Shown piece by piece: positions 27,640-38,400 of a stretch of 64,000 nt of DNA (its first letter is position 1; each line of letters starts with the position of its first letter). The DNA comes from Myxococcota bacterium (lineage in GTDB: Bacteria > Myxococcota > XYA12-FULL-58-9 > JALHOP01): NCBI GenBank assembly GCA_022842935.1, contig JALHOP010000015.1, forward strand, positions 62,001-126,000. The letters run 5' to 3'. Both the position numbers and the translations under genes were made by a program. Below the pieces are notes generated by a model. That model was not told the DNA's origin. It saw only the letters and a list, made by a program, of their open reading frames with translations, and searched no databases.

Positions 27640-30600
27640 TCAGAAGCTGGTGCCGATGCGGAACATGGCCGCCGTCCCGCCGCCCGGGGTGTGCGATACC
27701 GAGCCCGTCGCGAAGAGGTCACCGCGCTGGTAGCTCAGCGACGCGTGACCGCCGACGCGGGCAGGCTCATGGAGCCACTCGTTTCGCACGAGACCGCCCA
27801 GCGCCGCGTGAGCACCGGCACGCAGCGTCCAGGTCGAGTTATCTGCGTTGGTGTGCCGATACTGGAAACCACCCGCCGCGGTCGCCGGAAGAGTCATATC
27901 GTTCGGCAACGGCAGGGTATTGAACACGCGCCAGTCACCTTGCAAGCGGGCGTTGACCTGGGCGCCGTCGACGAGGCCCCCGTACAGACCAACGCCGCGT
28001 GTCACCCCGCTTGCATCGGTGCCCTGGATGCCCGCGTGGACGAGCGCGCTCCAGGATTCGGTCGGCACGAGCGGCTGCTGCACACCTGACAGCGGCTCTG
28101 CGTGGGGGTTGAAGCTCCGTGGCGGCGCCACCGTGAGACCTCCCCAGAACAGGCTGTCGCGACCCAGCGAACCCACGGTGAATGCGCCGTTGGGGTTCAC
28201 CTCGAAGTGGTCACCGAGCCGGTAGCCGCCGGCCATGAGCCCCATGCCGTCGGTGAAACGCATGGCGTCGAACGGGCGGTACGTGACGACGGCACCAACG
28301 TGGCTGCCGGAGGCCGAAAGAGGACCCGCTTCCAAACGGAGCCGCCCCTGCCCCGTCGTGTCCTGGACGTGGAATTGCGCCTGGTTGACCTGCACCATCG
28401 CGAGGGCTTCGAGCTGACGCGCGTTGTCGATGCGGAGGCTGAAGGGGATGCCAGCGTAGCTCGTGCTGATGTGCGCGGTGATGCGTGAGTTGTCGGCGGT
28501 CGGAGTCAGCGTGATCATGGCGCCACGCGCAAGGCCCGAGATGCCGCTGACACGCGCCAGGACGTTGTCGACTTGCTGCATGTCGACGTTGACGTTGAGG
28601 TCGCCGTTGCGGACCCGAACATTCGTCGCGGTAATGTTGTTGATGTGGAGGGCGCCGTCCACGAGCGAAATGTCGACGTTGCGACCGCCAGTCTCGACCG
28701 AGACATCGCGCCAGGTGCCGAGGGCCTGGAAATCCTGCGCACGGCCGCGCCAGGCTCCAGTCGCCGGGTCGTAGCCCAAGCTGTAGATGCCACGGCGGAT
28801 ATCGGCTGTGACATCGCCCTGGTTGACGAGGAGTTGGCCACCATCCGGGACGCGCAAGACCGCTTCACGGAACAAGCCATCGGTGAAGCGCGTACGCAGC
28901 GACAGGCTCTCACCCGGTGTGTTGTTCACGCGAATGGTCGTGTCGCGATAGCGCGCATCGAGCGTTCCTACGTCGATGCCAGCGTTGGTGAGCCGTCCTT
29001 GCGCATCGACGTCGAAGCCCGCGCGCAGGTTGGCGCTGCTGGCGACGAGGCCCAAGCTGCGGATGTCGATCTGGCCGCGGTCGAAGCCGATACGCAGCGC
29101 CTCACCTGTCGCGTTCCGAACATATCGCGCGTCGAGGCCCTCGACACCGATGTTCACGTCGCTGTCACGGCTCGTGAGCGTCGAGCGTCCTGGCAAGAGC
29201 ATGTCGATGTTGGCGACTGTGCCGTCCGGCATCGTACGCACGTTGACATGGTCGGCGTTGGCGACCGTGACACGGTGCCCATCGAGCGTCATGCCGATGT
29301 TGCGGCCCGACAGTCCAAGCGACAGCGCGCCGTTCGCATCACGACGAACCTCCGCGATGGCGTTGTCGACCGAGAGGTGCGTGAGCTGACTGGTCGCCGT
29401 GTTGCCGTCGAAGCGGATATTGTCGCCGGCGAACCGCAACGCGTCGCCATCTGGCCCGAAGCTCGCGTCGACGGTACCGTTGACGAAGCGCAGGGTGCCA
29501 CGGCGGTTGGCATAGGAGAAAGCCTCAGCCGTGCCACGAAGAGTCGTCGTCGTGCCGTCGGTGCGCAGCTCGAGTGCGCCGTTGCGGCCGACCTCGTAGG
29601 TGCCGTGCCCGCTCGTGTAACTTGCGGAGAGCGCGTTGCCGCGCATGATGACGGTGTTGCCCTCGCGAATGAAATCGAGGGAGCCCTGGCGCGCCACCAG
29701 CGTGGTCCCGTTTTGCTGCAGCTCGAAGCCACGGCTGCCGCCTGACAGGCGAGAGAGCAAGCCGTTCTCGTCGAAGCTAGCATGCAGGCTGGCGCCGGTC
29801 GCCACCATGTGCGTGCTCGGGTCCGTGAAGCGTACGTTGTCGCCCTCGCCGACGATGCTCGTGAGCTGCCCGCGCTGGTCGTAGTTGATCTGGAAGCTCG
29901 AGGTTCCGGTCGCCCGCCAGTTGCGGTCGCCCATCGCGAGGTTCACGTCACGCCCACGCAAAGCGAAGGCCGACGAGCCATCTGGACGGCGTATGAAGTC
30001 GACGGCAGCGACGTTGGCCTGAAAGCTGTTGCGGCCGTCGTCAAAACGAACGCCGTTCGCCGTCCATCCGAGGTTACCCGCTCCCGTACGGCCGTCGCGG
30101 TGCAGTGTCATTGTGAGGGTTTCGGCCCGGAAGCCGGCCGTCCGTGTGGCAACTGCGACGTTGGCGGCATCGGCGGTCCAGCGCGCCACATCACCCTCGG
30201 TCGTCGCTGTGATGCCGGCGCGCCCGCTGGTGACGCTCACACCAGGCGTACGGAGCGCTAGCGCGTCAAAACCCGCGCGCATGGACTCGGGTGACCCGCT
30301 CGCGAACTCGGCACCGGTCAGACGGATGGTCGTCTGCGATCGACGCAGGTCGATGTTGGCGGAATCGGCGCGCATCAAGAACGAGCCGTCGGTAGCAAGC
30401 CGCGTCTGCAAGCCCTGGAGGTCAATGGAGGTCGAGCGTGTATCGACGCGGAAGCGCTCGAGCACCGACGACTGGCTTTGCGGACCGATGTTGAGGTCGA
30501 GCCCGCCCAGGTGCGCGGTTGTGCCGTTGGCGGTGAGGAAGGCGCCCGGGCTCTGCAGCCGGAGATTGCCATCGCGCGCGACGAGGCGCGCGCCAGGGGG

Positions 30601-31218
30601 CACTGCGATGCGGGTCCCCCTACCGTCGTCGTAGAACACCGGGAACCGCAGCACGCGAGTAAAGTTTGCGTCGCGTGGAATGACACTGCCCAAGGTGGTC
30701 GATAAATCCGCGATCGCGGATCGCATGCCCGTCGGGGCGCCGGTTGGCGTATTGCGGATGATGGCGCGGTTGGCGGCCCCGGCAAGCTCCAGCGCTGTCG
30801 TGGCACCAGGGGTCACGCGATCGAGTCGGTCGCGGCCGCGCAGCAGATCGTCGCCGGCACCAACCACTGAACGACGGGCTTGACTGAGCTCTCGGTCGAG
30901 ATCACCCGTGACGTTTCGAATCTCGCGGGTCAGCTCTTCGGTGGGTACCCGCGCCACACCGCTCGGCGCAGCCGGCTGTGGAATGGTCACGTCAGTGACG
31001 ACGATCCCCGTGCGATCGACCACAGACCGCAGGTCGCTCGACAGAGCAAGCCGCGCGCGAGCGGGCGCGAGCGCGTCGGCACCGAACGGAGAACCAGAAA
31101 GCGAGGGGCGCGGGCCAACGCCGGACTCCGGTTCGACGTCGACCTCGGTCGCCGCATCGGTCGTCAGCGGGCGCGGTTGCGGAAGCCGTTGGATGCGATG
31201 CTCGTTACCGTCGGCCAT
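27640..31218 (-). CDS. 1192-aa beta-repeat protein with C-terminal barrel, no visible signal peptide
   Basis: A large protein from ATG 31218, with GGAAGG eight to ten bases upstream. Residues 1-190 are Pro/Ala/Arg-rich with predicted coiled segments. About 190-960 are many short beta-strand units alternating with Gly/Asn turns (patterns such as VRFDDGRNSF, NVRTMPDG, DLNVNVDM), like the OstA/LptA-type beta-jellyroll stacks in style. The last 220 residues alternate like an outer-membrane barrel and end in Phe (RIGTSF), the usual BAM signal. No signal peptide is visible at this start or in the upstream extension. It lies head to tail after rlmI-like and before lemA. No named family is recognised. 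Confidence 0.75.
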   Translation of the reverse strand: MADGNEHRIQRLPQPRPLTTDAATEVDVEPESGVGPRPSLSGSPFGADALAPARARLALSSDLRSVVDRTGIVVTDVTIPQPAAPSGVARVPTEELTREIRNVTGDLDRELSQARRSVVGAGDDLLRGRDRLDRVTPGATTALELAGAANRAIIRNTPTGAPTGMRSAIADLSTTLGSVIPRDANFTRVLRFPVFYDDGRGTRIAVPPGARLVARDGNLRLQSPGAFLTANGTTAHLGGLDLNIGPQSQSSVLERFRVDTRSTSIDLQGLQTRLATDGSFLMRADSANIDLRRSQTTIRLTGAEFASGSPESMRAGFDALALRTPGVSVTSGRAGITATTEGDVARWTADAANVAVATRTAGFRAETLTMTLHRDGRTGAGNLGWTANGVRFDDGRNSFQANVAAVDFIRRPDGSSAFALRGRDVNLAMGDRNWRATGTSSFQINYDQRGQLTSIVGEGDNVRFTDPSTHMVATGASLHASFDENGLLSRLSGGSRGFELQQNGTTLVARQGSLDFIREGNTVIMRGNALSASYTSGHGTYEVGRNGALELRTDGTTTTLRGTAEAFSYANRRGTLRFVNGTVDASFGPDGDALRFAGDNIRFDGNTATSQLTHLSVDNAIAEVRRDANGALSLGLSGRNIGMTLDGHRVTVANADHVNVRTMPDGTVANIDMLLPGRSTLTSRDSDVNIGVEGLDARYVRNATGEALRIGFDRGQIDIRSLGLVASSANLRAGFDVDAQGRLTNAGIDVGTLDARYRDTTIRVNNTPGESLSLRTRFTDGLFREAVLRVPDGGQLLVNQGDVTADIRRGIYSLGYDPATGAWRGRAQDFQALGTWRDVSVETGGRNVDISLVDGALHINNITATNVRVRNGDLNVNVDMQQVDNVLARVSGISGLARGAMITLTPTADNSRITAHISTSYAGIPFSLRIDNARQLEALAMVQVNQAQFHVQDTTGQGRLRLEAGPLSASGSHVGAVVTYRPFDAMRFTDGMGLMAGGYRLGDHFEVNPNGAFTVGSLGRDSLFWGGLTVAPPRSFNPHAEPLSGVQQPLVPTESWSALVHAGIQGTDASGVTRGVGLYGGLVDGAQVNARLQGDWRVFNTLPLPNDMTLPATAAGGFQYRHTNADNSTWTLRAGAHAALGGLVRNEWLHEPARVGGHASLSYQRGDLFATGSVSHTPGGGTAAMFRIGTSF

Positions 31219-31285
31219 CTGAGCGCAACCTTCCCATCTTCGCGGGTCTGTCTCTAGTATCGGCGGAGATTGGTTGCCGATGCCT

Positions 31286-32470
31286 CTAAAGCACCATGAC
31301 AACGCGGCACTTCAGGTAGTCGGTCTCGGGGACCCCGCCCAGGATGGGGTGGTCCGGCCCAGCGGCACGTTTCTCGACGAAATGGATATAACGCTGCGCG
31401 TCACGCGCTGCTGCGACGATCATCGCGTCGAAGGCCTCGGGGCTGATACGCCCGGAACACGAGCAGGACACGAGGATGCCGTTCGGCGCGACGAGCTTCA
31501 TCGCCCGGAGGTTCACCTCGTTGTAGGCGCGCAGGGCATTTTGCTCGGTGTCCTTGCCCGCCGCGAAGGCAGGCGGATCGAGAATCACGGTGTCGAAGCG
31601 GTCGCCTGCCTTCACCAGTTCAGGGAGAAGCTCGAACACATCGCGCGCCTGGGCGTCGACGACAGATGCGAGGCCTGCACGTTCGGCATTGGCTCGCACC
31701 TTCTCGACCGCTTGAGCAGACACGTCGACCGCCGTCACACTAGAGCATCCGGCGGCTGCCAGCTGCAGCGCAAAGCCACCGTGATATGTGAAGCAGTCGA
31801 GCGCGCGACCACGGGCATAACGCGCCACGTGGACATGGTTCACCGCCTGGTCGAGGAACGAACCGGTCTTCTGATCGGTGAGAGGGTCGATGCGATAGGC
31901 AATCTTGCCTTCGTGGTAGAGCGCCTCGACCGGCTCCTTGCCATGCACTACGCGAACGTCTTCGCCAAGTCCCTCGCGGCTGCGCGCGCGCGCGTCATTC
32001 TTCACGACAAGCGCGCGCGGCTTGTAGAGATCGAGCAGGGCCTCAACGACGGCCGGCTGGAGCATGTCCGCTGAAGCGGTCGTCGACTGGGCGACGAGCA
32101 CATCGTCGTAGCGATCGACGAAGAGGCCAGGAAGGCGATCGGCTTCGCCGTGCACGGCGCGGTAGGCGTCGAACCCCGGCATCAAGCGCTCGCGACGCTC
32201 GCGGGCCTCTGCGAGGCGCGTCTTGATCACAGCCGCGTCGAACGGCTCCTTGCCTTTCCCAACCATACGCAACGTGATGGCCGAGCGCGGCGAATACATG
32301 GCTGTGCCGTACACGCGCCCGTCTTTACCGGCGACCTCGACGAGCCCAGGCGTTTTGCCGGGCATGTCGCTGATGTCGCTCGCGTAAACCCACGGGTGTC
32401 CCTGACGCAGCCGCTTCAGGCCCTTTTCGTGCACCACGGCACGTCCGCGAATGGTGAAGGTGTCGGTCAC
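31286..32470 (-). CDS. rlmI: Class I SAM-dependent rRNA methyltransferase (RlmI-like)
   Basis: 394 residues, the length of E. coli RlmI. An N-terminal PUA domain (about 5-80, GHPWVYASDI) binds RNA; a linker domain of about 90-195 follows; the Rossmann methyltransferase has motif I DCFTYHGGFAL, motif IV LDPPAFA, and the SCSCS segment (motif VI) with cysteines for m5C chemistry. E. coli RlmI methylates C1962 of 23S rRNA. The equivalent target here is inferred only from homology. The start lies 88 bases from the end of the ybeD gene. Confidence 0.9.
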   Translation of the reverse strand: MTDTFTIRGRAVVHEKGLKRLRQGHPWVYASDISDMPGKTPGLVEVAGKDGRVYGTAMYSPRSAITLRMVGKGKEPFDAAVIKTRLAEARERRERLMPGFDAYRAVHGEADRLPGLFVDRYDDVLVAQSTTASADMLQPAVVEALLDLYKPRALVVKNDARARSREGLGEDVRVVHGKEPVEALYHEGKIAYRIDPLTDQKTGSFLDQAVNHVHVARYARGRALDCFTYHGGFALQLAAAGCSSVTAVDVSAQAVEKVRANAERAGLASVVDAQARDVFELLPELVKAGDRFDTVILDPPAFAAGKDTEQNALRAYNEVNLRAMKLVAPNGILVSCSCSGRISPEAFDAMIVAAARDAQRYIHFVEKRAAGPDHPILGGVPETDYLKCRVVMVL

Positions 32471-32558
32471 GTGGGAAGCGCCTCGAGCCCGCTACGCGAT
32501 GATGTCGGTCCAACGCAGACAGCGGCGTAAGACGACAAGGACCTCGCGAGCACTTTGG

Positions 32559-32846
32559 TTAGAACACCATTCGAACGCCAGCGACGGCGCGAAAGGCGGC
32601 ATAGATGTCGAGCACCTTCTCGGCGCTCTCCACCGGGATGGAGATGGTGAGGGCTTGGTGCTTTCCACCCGCGCTCTCACGGACGCTAACGGTGGGCTCG
32701 GCCTGGGGCCCGGCGATCACCGTCGCGGCCTGAAGAACCCGCGCCGCGAAGTCAGGCGTGTTGTCACCGATCACCTTGAACATGTACGGGCCCGGGAACG
32801 TGTGGCTCTCGTTCAGGACTCTCAACGTGTCATCGCGCTCGGACAT
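32559..32846 (-). CDS. YbeD-like DUF493 protein
   Basis: 95 residues, with the DUF493 pattern FPGPYMFKVIG near the N-terminus and SVRESAGGKHQALTISIPVESAE in the middle. The family is a single small alpha/beta domain of ferredoxin-like fold, often linked to regulation by allosteric ligand binding; E. coli YbeD has no firm role. The gene lies upstream of the rlmI-like gene on the same strand, downstream of tRNA-Ala. Confidence 0.82.
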   Translation of the reverse strand: MSERDDTLRVLNESHTFPGPYMFKVIGDNTPDFAARVLQAATVIAGPQAEPTVSVRESAGGKHQALTISIPVESAEKVLDIYAAFRAVAGVRMVF

Positions 32847-32980
32847 GTTCGGCGGGGCCTATAGCGGACGCGGCCAAGGCTGGGAAGGCCCCTCTTTCCT
32901 TTCGCGTGGCCGTTGGCATCGAGACGCTACGCGGGCCACTGGGCAAAGTTGACCTGCGATGTTGGCGGCGCTCGAGCATT

Positions 32981-33056
<76 letters not shown>

Positions 33057-33145
33057 AACCTGTCCCGCCGCAGGCTGCTTTTGGCGACCTTTGACGAGAG
33101 GCGCGCGCAATAACACGCGCGAAAAACAGGGTCAACGGGATACGG

Positions 33146-34762
33146 TCAACTGCGCTTGACGACCGCTGTACCCTGTTTTGCGGGCCCGTCGATGCGAAAC
33201 CGGCTCACCTGGTCGCGCAGACGCCCCGCAAGGTCACTCATATCGCCGGCCGCCCGGGTGACCTCCTGCGCCGACACCAGGCCCTGGTTGGAGACGGCCG
33301 CGACCTCTCCCATCGCGGCCACCATCTGCTGCGTGCTGGACAGCTGTTGGTGGGTGCTCACGGTGATCTTCCGCGCGGACTCGGTCGCCTGCTCGATGAG
33401 GCCAAAGATGCTACCCATCGACTCCGCCATCTTGGCCATCTCCTCGACGCCCTGGCGGCTGGTCGCGGTGCCCTGCTGACTCGCCTCGAGTGACGCCTGG
33501 ATGAAACGGTGGATCTCCTCGATCGTCTCCTTGATCTCCTTGGTCGAGCCCACAACGTTCTCGGCGAGCCGACGCATCTCCTGCGCAACTAGGGAGAAGC
33601 CCTTGCCAACCTCACCGACGCGCGACCCCTCGAGGGCGGCGTTTAGGGCCAAGAGGTCGAGGCGGTCCGAGATGTCATCGATGATGTCGACGACATTGAT
33701 GATGGCCTGCGACTTTTCGTAGAGCTTGTTGATGCGGTCGGCGATGAGGTCGTTCTGTTCGGCGATCTCACCGATGGCGTTGCGAGCGATGCGCAGCGCG
33801 TCTTGGCCCACACGAACCGTCGTCGACATCTCCTCGGAGACCTGGCTCATCGAGCCAGCGTTGGTCGCGATGACTCGCGCGGTGTCCGACAACGCGGACA
33901 TGCTGCTCGAGACCTCCTCGAGACTGGAGGACTGCTCGCGGGCGCCCTGCTCCTGTTGCCGCGCGTTCTCGGAGAACTCGCCAGCGACGCCGTTGAGCTG
34001 CACCGCCGTGTCGTTGATTTGCTTCACCAGGTTGCGCTGACTGATGAGCATGCGGTTGAAGGCGCTCGCCATGCGGCCGATGTCGTCCTCGGCGCCAACC
34101 ACGAGCGGGGGATGAGAGAGGTCACCGTGAGCCACTTTTTCGGCGACCTGGGCCATGACGGTCAGCCGGGTGGCAATGAAGCGCGCCAGCACGATGGCAA
34201 GGAGAAGTGCGCCGGCGAGGATGACGACACCGAGCAGGAAGGTCGCACTCTGCACGGCGAGGATCTCGTTCTGCACCCTGTTGGTCGACAGGCCCAGGAC
34301 GATGCTGCCATGCGTGCCGCTCTCGGACGTTGCGGAGCCGTAAATCAGCAAAACGTTGCCGATAGTCTCGACGTTGAGCTCGGCCAGACGCTGTGGCGCC
34401 AACAAGCGATCAAAAATGAAGCGGTCGACGCGCAACGCTGAGAGGCGACGTTCATCGGCATACTCCGCGACACGCTTGCCGTCCTCGGTGAAGGCGATTG
34501 CGAAGGCAAAGTCGGGATCACGCGACGCGCCGCGAAAGCTCTCGGAGATCGCCTTACCGTCACCAAAGTCGATGGCAGGCCCCGCTTGGTACGAAAGCAG
34601 GCGCACCAGCGCTTCGCCCTTGTCGCGCAACGCTGCGTTGAGGCCGTTGATCTGCCGAGCCGAGAAATACAGCAGCTGCAGAACGACAACCGCGAGAACG
34701 ACCGCGGCGATGGCGGAGAATATCTTCCAGAAGATGGAGAGGTTACGCAGGAAAGCCATCAT
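33146..34762 (-). CDS. Methyl-accepting chemotaxis protein with CHASE8-like sensor domain
   Basis: 538 residues. Transmembrane helices at about 14-33 and 171-193 frame a 138-residue periplasmic domain. Its sequence (ALVRLLSYQAGPAIDFGDGK, then a FAFAIAFTEDGKRVAEY block) matches my memory of the CHASE8 pattern known from YfiN. A HAMP domain (about 194-247) and a long coiled-coil signalling domain follow, with the conserved hairpin tip DRLDLLALNAALEGSRVGEV at about 370-389. The usual Ala/Ile of NAAIEAA is changed. ATG 34762 overlaps the stop of the YfiR-like gene by four bases (ATGA), so both are made together. Confidence 0.9.
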   Translation of the reverse strand: MMAFLRNLSIFWKIFSAIAAVVLAVVVLQLLYFSARQINGLNAALRDKGEALVRLLSYQAGPAIDFGDGKAISESFRGASRDPDFAFAIAFTEDGKRVAEYADERRLSALRVDRFIFDRLLAPQRLAELNVETIGNVLLIYGSATSESGTHGSIVLGLSTNRVQNEILAVQSATFLLGVVILAGALLLAIVLARFIATRLTVMAQVAEKVAHGDLSHPPLVVGAEDDIGRMASAFNRMLISQRNLVKQINDTAVQLNGVAGEFSENARQQEQGAREQSSSLEEVSSSMSALSDTARVIATNAGSMSQVSEEMSTTVRVGQDALRIARNAIGEIAEQNDLIADRINKLYEKSQAIINVVDIIDDISDRLDLLALNAALEGSRVGEVGKGFSLVAQEMRRLAENVVGSTKEIKETIEEIHRFIQASLEASQQGTATSRQGVEEMAKMAESMGSIFGLIEQATESARKITVSTHQQLSSTQQMVAAMGEVAAVSNQGLVSAQEVTRAAGDMSDLAGRLRDQVSRFRIDGPAKQGTAVVKRS

Positions 34763-35370
34763 CGGCCAACGTCGTTGATGACCTTCGCCAAACGAATCAG
34801 GTCGCTGCTGAACGAAGCCCCCTCCTTCTGACTCTGGCCCCAGTTGATCAGGATGCTCGGCTTACCCTCCATCACGAAGACGCCGATCGTTAGAGACTTG
34901 GTGACGTAGTCCTCGCGTGCACCCATGGTGATGATCTTGCGCTCCTGAGCGAGCGCCGCGATTCCGTCGACTTCGTTGTCGAGCCCATTGCATGCGTACA
35001 GGGCATCGACGCCCTCGTTGCGGATGAGGTCCTTCATGGACCCGCCCGTGTCATAGGCGACCCGCATCGCTTTGAAGGGTAACCCGTGGACCGCGAACTT
35101 CTCGAGGCCTTTGAACGCCTGGAGAATCTCGTTGGCGCAGTTCTCGGAGGCCGCATTACCGGCGCGGTAGAGGACTCCGACAGAAACGCCATCGCCCGCC
35201 CGCTCCTTCATGTTGCGGTCGTAAGCAAGCGCGCGCGTGAGAATGGAAGCTTGCCGCAAAGCGGGCACGCCCCCTTCGGCTTTGGCGACCTGCAACCCCA
35301 ACACCAAGCCTGCCAGAGCGAGGAAGACTGCTGTGACCTTGAGCAGCAACGCGCGTGGAAACAGGGTCAT
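34759..35370 (-). CDS. YfiR-like periplasmic protein
   Basis: 203 residues from ATG 35370, with a signal peptide (ALLLKVTAVFLALAGLVLG...KAEG). The mature region follows the YfiR/DUF4154 scheme: VSVGVLYRAGNAASENCANE, a GVDALYACNGL strand, a KSLTIGVFVMEGKPSILINW strand, and SFSSDLIRLAKVI at the end. Two cysteines (78 and 127) could form one disulfide. In Pseudomonas, YfiR sits in the periplasm and represses the diguanylate cyclase YfiN. Here the gene is coupled to a chemoreceptor instead. A GGAA lies about nine bases upstream; the open frame to 35478 is longer. Confidence 0.78.
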   Translation of the reverse strand: MTLFPRALLLKVTAVFLALAGLVLGLQVAKAEGGVPALRQASILTRALAYDRNMKERAGDGVSVGVLYRAGNAASENCANEILQAFKGLEKFAVHGLPFKAMRVAYDTGGSMKDLIRNEGVDALYACNGLDNEVDGIAALAQERKIITMGAREDYVTKSLTIGVFVMEGKPSILINWGQSQKEGASFSSDLIRLAKVINDVGR

Positions 35371-35455
35371 CGAGTGGAGTTCCGTTGGCATCGTCCCTGC
35401 CGGCGGCCTGCCAGTCAAGAAATGATCAAGCCCCCGCCCGCCCGCATAATGACGC

Positions 35456-38400
35456 TCAGCGTTGCGGGACTGTGGCAAGTGAGCGGACCACGCGGGCCAC
35501 GTCTCCGGTCAGCCGCTCACGCATGGCATGGGTCACCAGACGTTCCCGTACCTGCGCCCGATCGCGCAGGAAGACCAGGCGCGCACGAATGGGCCCGTCG
35601 ATGCCACATAGACGGGCAACGGCCATGGCATAAGCATCGAGCTGGGTGGCGTAGGCGTCTTCTGCGGTCGCTTTGGCGTGCGCATGCTTGAAGTCGACAA
35701 TCACCGGCTCGTTTCCGTCCCAATAGAGAAGGTCGATCTGGCCGCTCACGGTCGCCGTGTAGCCTTCGACGCGGAACGGCACCACAAAGGGCATCTCGTG
35801 ACGACGCTGGGCCGGGGACAAGGCAGCGACATGCAGCCCGAGCGGCGAGGTGAGAAAGGTCAGGAGGTCGTCGCGAACGGCATCAAGTCGCGGATCTTCG
35901 GGGTCGTAGCCGCACAAGCGCAGCTCGGCATGGATGAACGCGTCGCGGCTACCATGCGCTGCCGCCCGATGGAGGTTGGCGAGGACCATGTGGCTCACGC
36001 GACCACGGGTGAGCGGATCGAGGGTCGCATCGCCCGCGCGACCGTTGGCGGTCGCCAAGCCCTGCCGGTGCCACGCGGGGCCTGCGCTTTCGGAGAGCGC
36101 GGACTCGAGATCTGTCACGGTAAGGGCAAAGCGCGTGCCTGCAGGGAGCTCCCTGACACGATGGTCGACATACGGTTTGGCGAGCGCGGCCGTCGCGGAG
36201 CCGAACAGGCTCAGCTGTCCTACGGGTACTGTTGCATCGCGCCCCACCGGCGCCACGACCGCGGGTCGCGCCGCCGCATCGTCGCGCTGGCGAATGGGTG
36301 GTAGCTCGTCTTCACCACGCGACACCATGACCCCGTCGTCGATGGCCCGGTCTTTCCAGGGCGCAAGCCCCCGCTCTTCATCGGCCTTGAGCAGCACCCG
36401 CGCGAAGCCACCCAGCTGCGCGTCGTCGGTCGCAACGAAGGTCACCTGCTTCTTGGCGCGCGTGACGGCCACGTAGAGCAAGCGCCGCTGCTCGGCGAGA
36501 CTCTCGTCGCGTTGCGCGACGAGGGCGGCGCGATAGGCGCGACTGCGCAAGCTCTTTCCCTTGGCCGCGCCCGTGGCTCCACGGCGCTCGGCGGCAACTA
36601 CGAATCCAACGCCTGGCGCGTGCCAGAGGCTACTGCCGCGTTCGTTACGGTCATGCGAGAGGTCGGCGAGAATGACGTGATCGAACTCCAAGCCCTTTGC
36701 CTGGTGAACCGTCATGATGGACACAGCGCGATCGCGCGCGGCACCCACTGGACGCAATGGCTCCATGACGCGGCGCTGAGCGAAGTCGCGCTGCTCGAAG
36801 ACGAAGTGCGAGGTGCCGCGACCCGAGCCGCGTTCGTGCGCCCACGCGAGCTCGCCAAAGCGCTCGATGTTGGCGACCTTCTGCTCGCCAAAGGGCAGCG
36901 CAAGGAGCGCCGCGCGGACGTCGAGCCGGTCGACAACCCTCGCGATCGCCCTCCCCGCGCCAAGCGTAGCGACGTCATCGACGAGATCTCTGAGCGCCGG
37001 GGCGACCAACCTTGCCGTCGCGATGTCAGGTGCGTACGTCGATAGGAATCCGCTCGCATCGCCGCGCCGCAGCGCGTGAAGCGCCGCCCGGTCACGCGTC
37101 CCGAAGAGGTGCAACATCGCAGAATCGGAAAATCCGATGAGCGGTGAGCGCATGGCGACAGCCGCCTCGAGATACGCCTCACCGTCGACGAGCCAGGTGA
37201 GCAGTGCCATCAGGTCGACGATCTCGGTCTGGTCGTAGAAGCCGCTGCCGCCGCTGATGACGGATGGGATACCCAGGGCCGCAAGAGAGCGCGTGAACTT
37301 CTGCGACTTGCCCATGGCGCGCAGCAAAATGGCGAAGCTCGACGGCTCGGCGCCAGCGTCGACCGCACCTCGGATGAGGCGGGCCACGGCACGGGCCTCG
37401 GCCTCGGCCCGCGCATGGCGATTGGCGTCAGGGGCAACGTCGGCCGTGAGCCAGACGAGCGCTGGCCCGTCGGCTGCAGCCTTGCCCGGCAACGCCTCAA
37501 GCTGCTCGTAAGGGGTCAGCATGGTGGCGCCCAGGTGATTGACGCCCGCTACGACACCGGCGCTCGAACGACGACTGACCTTGAGCTCGTCCATCTGGCA
37601 GCCGAGCGCCGCGAGATCGTCGGCGAAGCGATTGAACGCCTCGGGATCAGCGCCACGGAACGTGTAGATGGCCTGCTTACGATCACCCACGACGAACAAG
37701 GTCGCCGGTTCGCCATCGCGGACAGCACCATCGAGCCCCGCCAGGAGACGAACGAAACGACGTTGGCTTGCGTTGGTATCTTGAGCCTCGTCGACGAGGA
37801 TGACCTTGTAACGGTCGCGGACGCGCGCGTGCAGCTCGGCGTCGTGCAGCAGTGCATGACTCGTTTGCTCGATGAGGTCAGGGAAATCGGCCGAGCGCGT
37901 CTCGCGTTTCAGCGCGGCATAGCGTTCGCACGCGGAGCGCATGAGCTCTTGCAAGGGAGGCACGAGCGCTGCCGCGGCTTGTTCGGCCAGCGGCTCGTCG
38001 ATGAGCTCGGCGAGCTCCTTGCGCTCGGCAGCTTCGTCGTTGAGCCGAGCGCCCTTGAGCTCGTCGTTGGCCGCATGCCACGCGGCCGCCCAAGCGCCGA
38101 GGTCGTCTCCCAAGGCGGGCACCTTGTGGAGGAGAAAGTCGCCTACTTGCGTCTGCGTCTTTTTGCCGTAGGTAAGACGGTTGGCGTTTAGCGCGTCGCG
38201 CAAACGGAGCCAGCGCTGGTGAACATCGCGCTGCGCGGCCCGCGCATCGTGCGCGGCGAAGCGCTCCCAGAGGGGGCGCGGATCATCGTCTTCCCTCGCT
38301 TTGGCGACCGCCCCCCACATGGCGTCGACAAGGCCCTCGCCCTGTGGCCCCCGCGCCGAAAAGCGGATGTCCTTGCTCACCGCGGTCAAGGCCTCGCGGC

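Noticed and set aside
28573-29745. 390-aa plus-strand frame opposite the giant protein
   Set aside because: It is an Arg/Val/Ala-rich shadow without motif or ribosome site.
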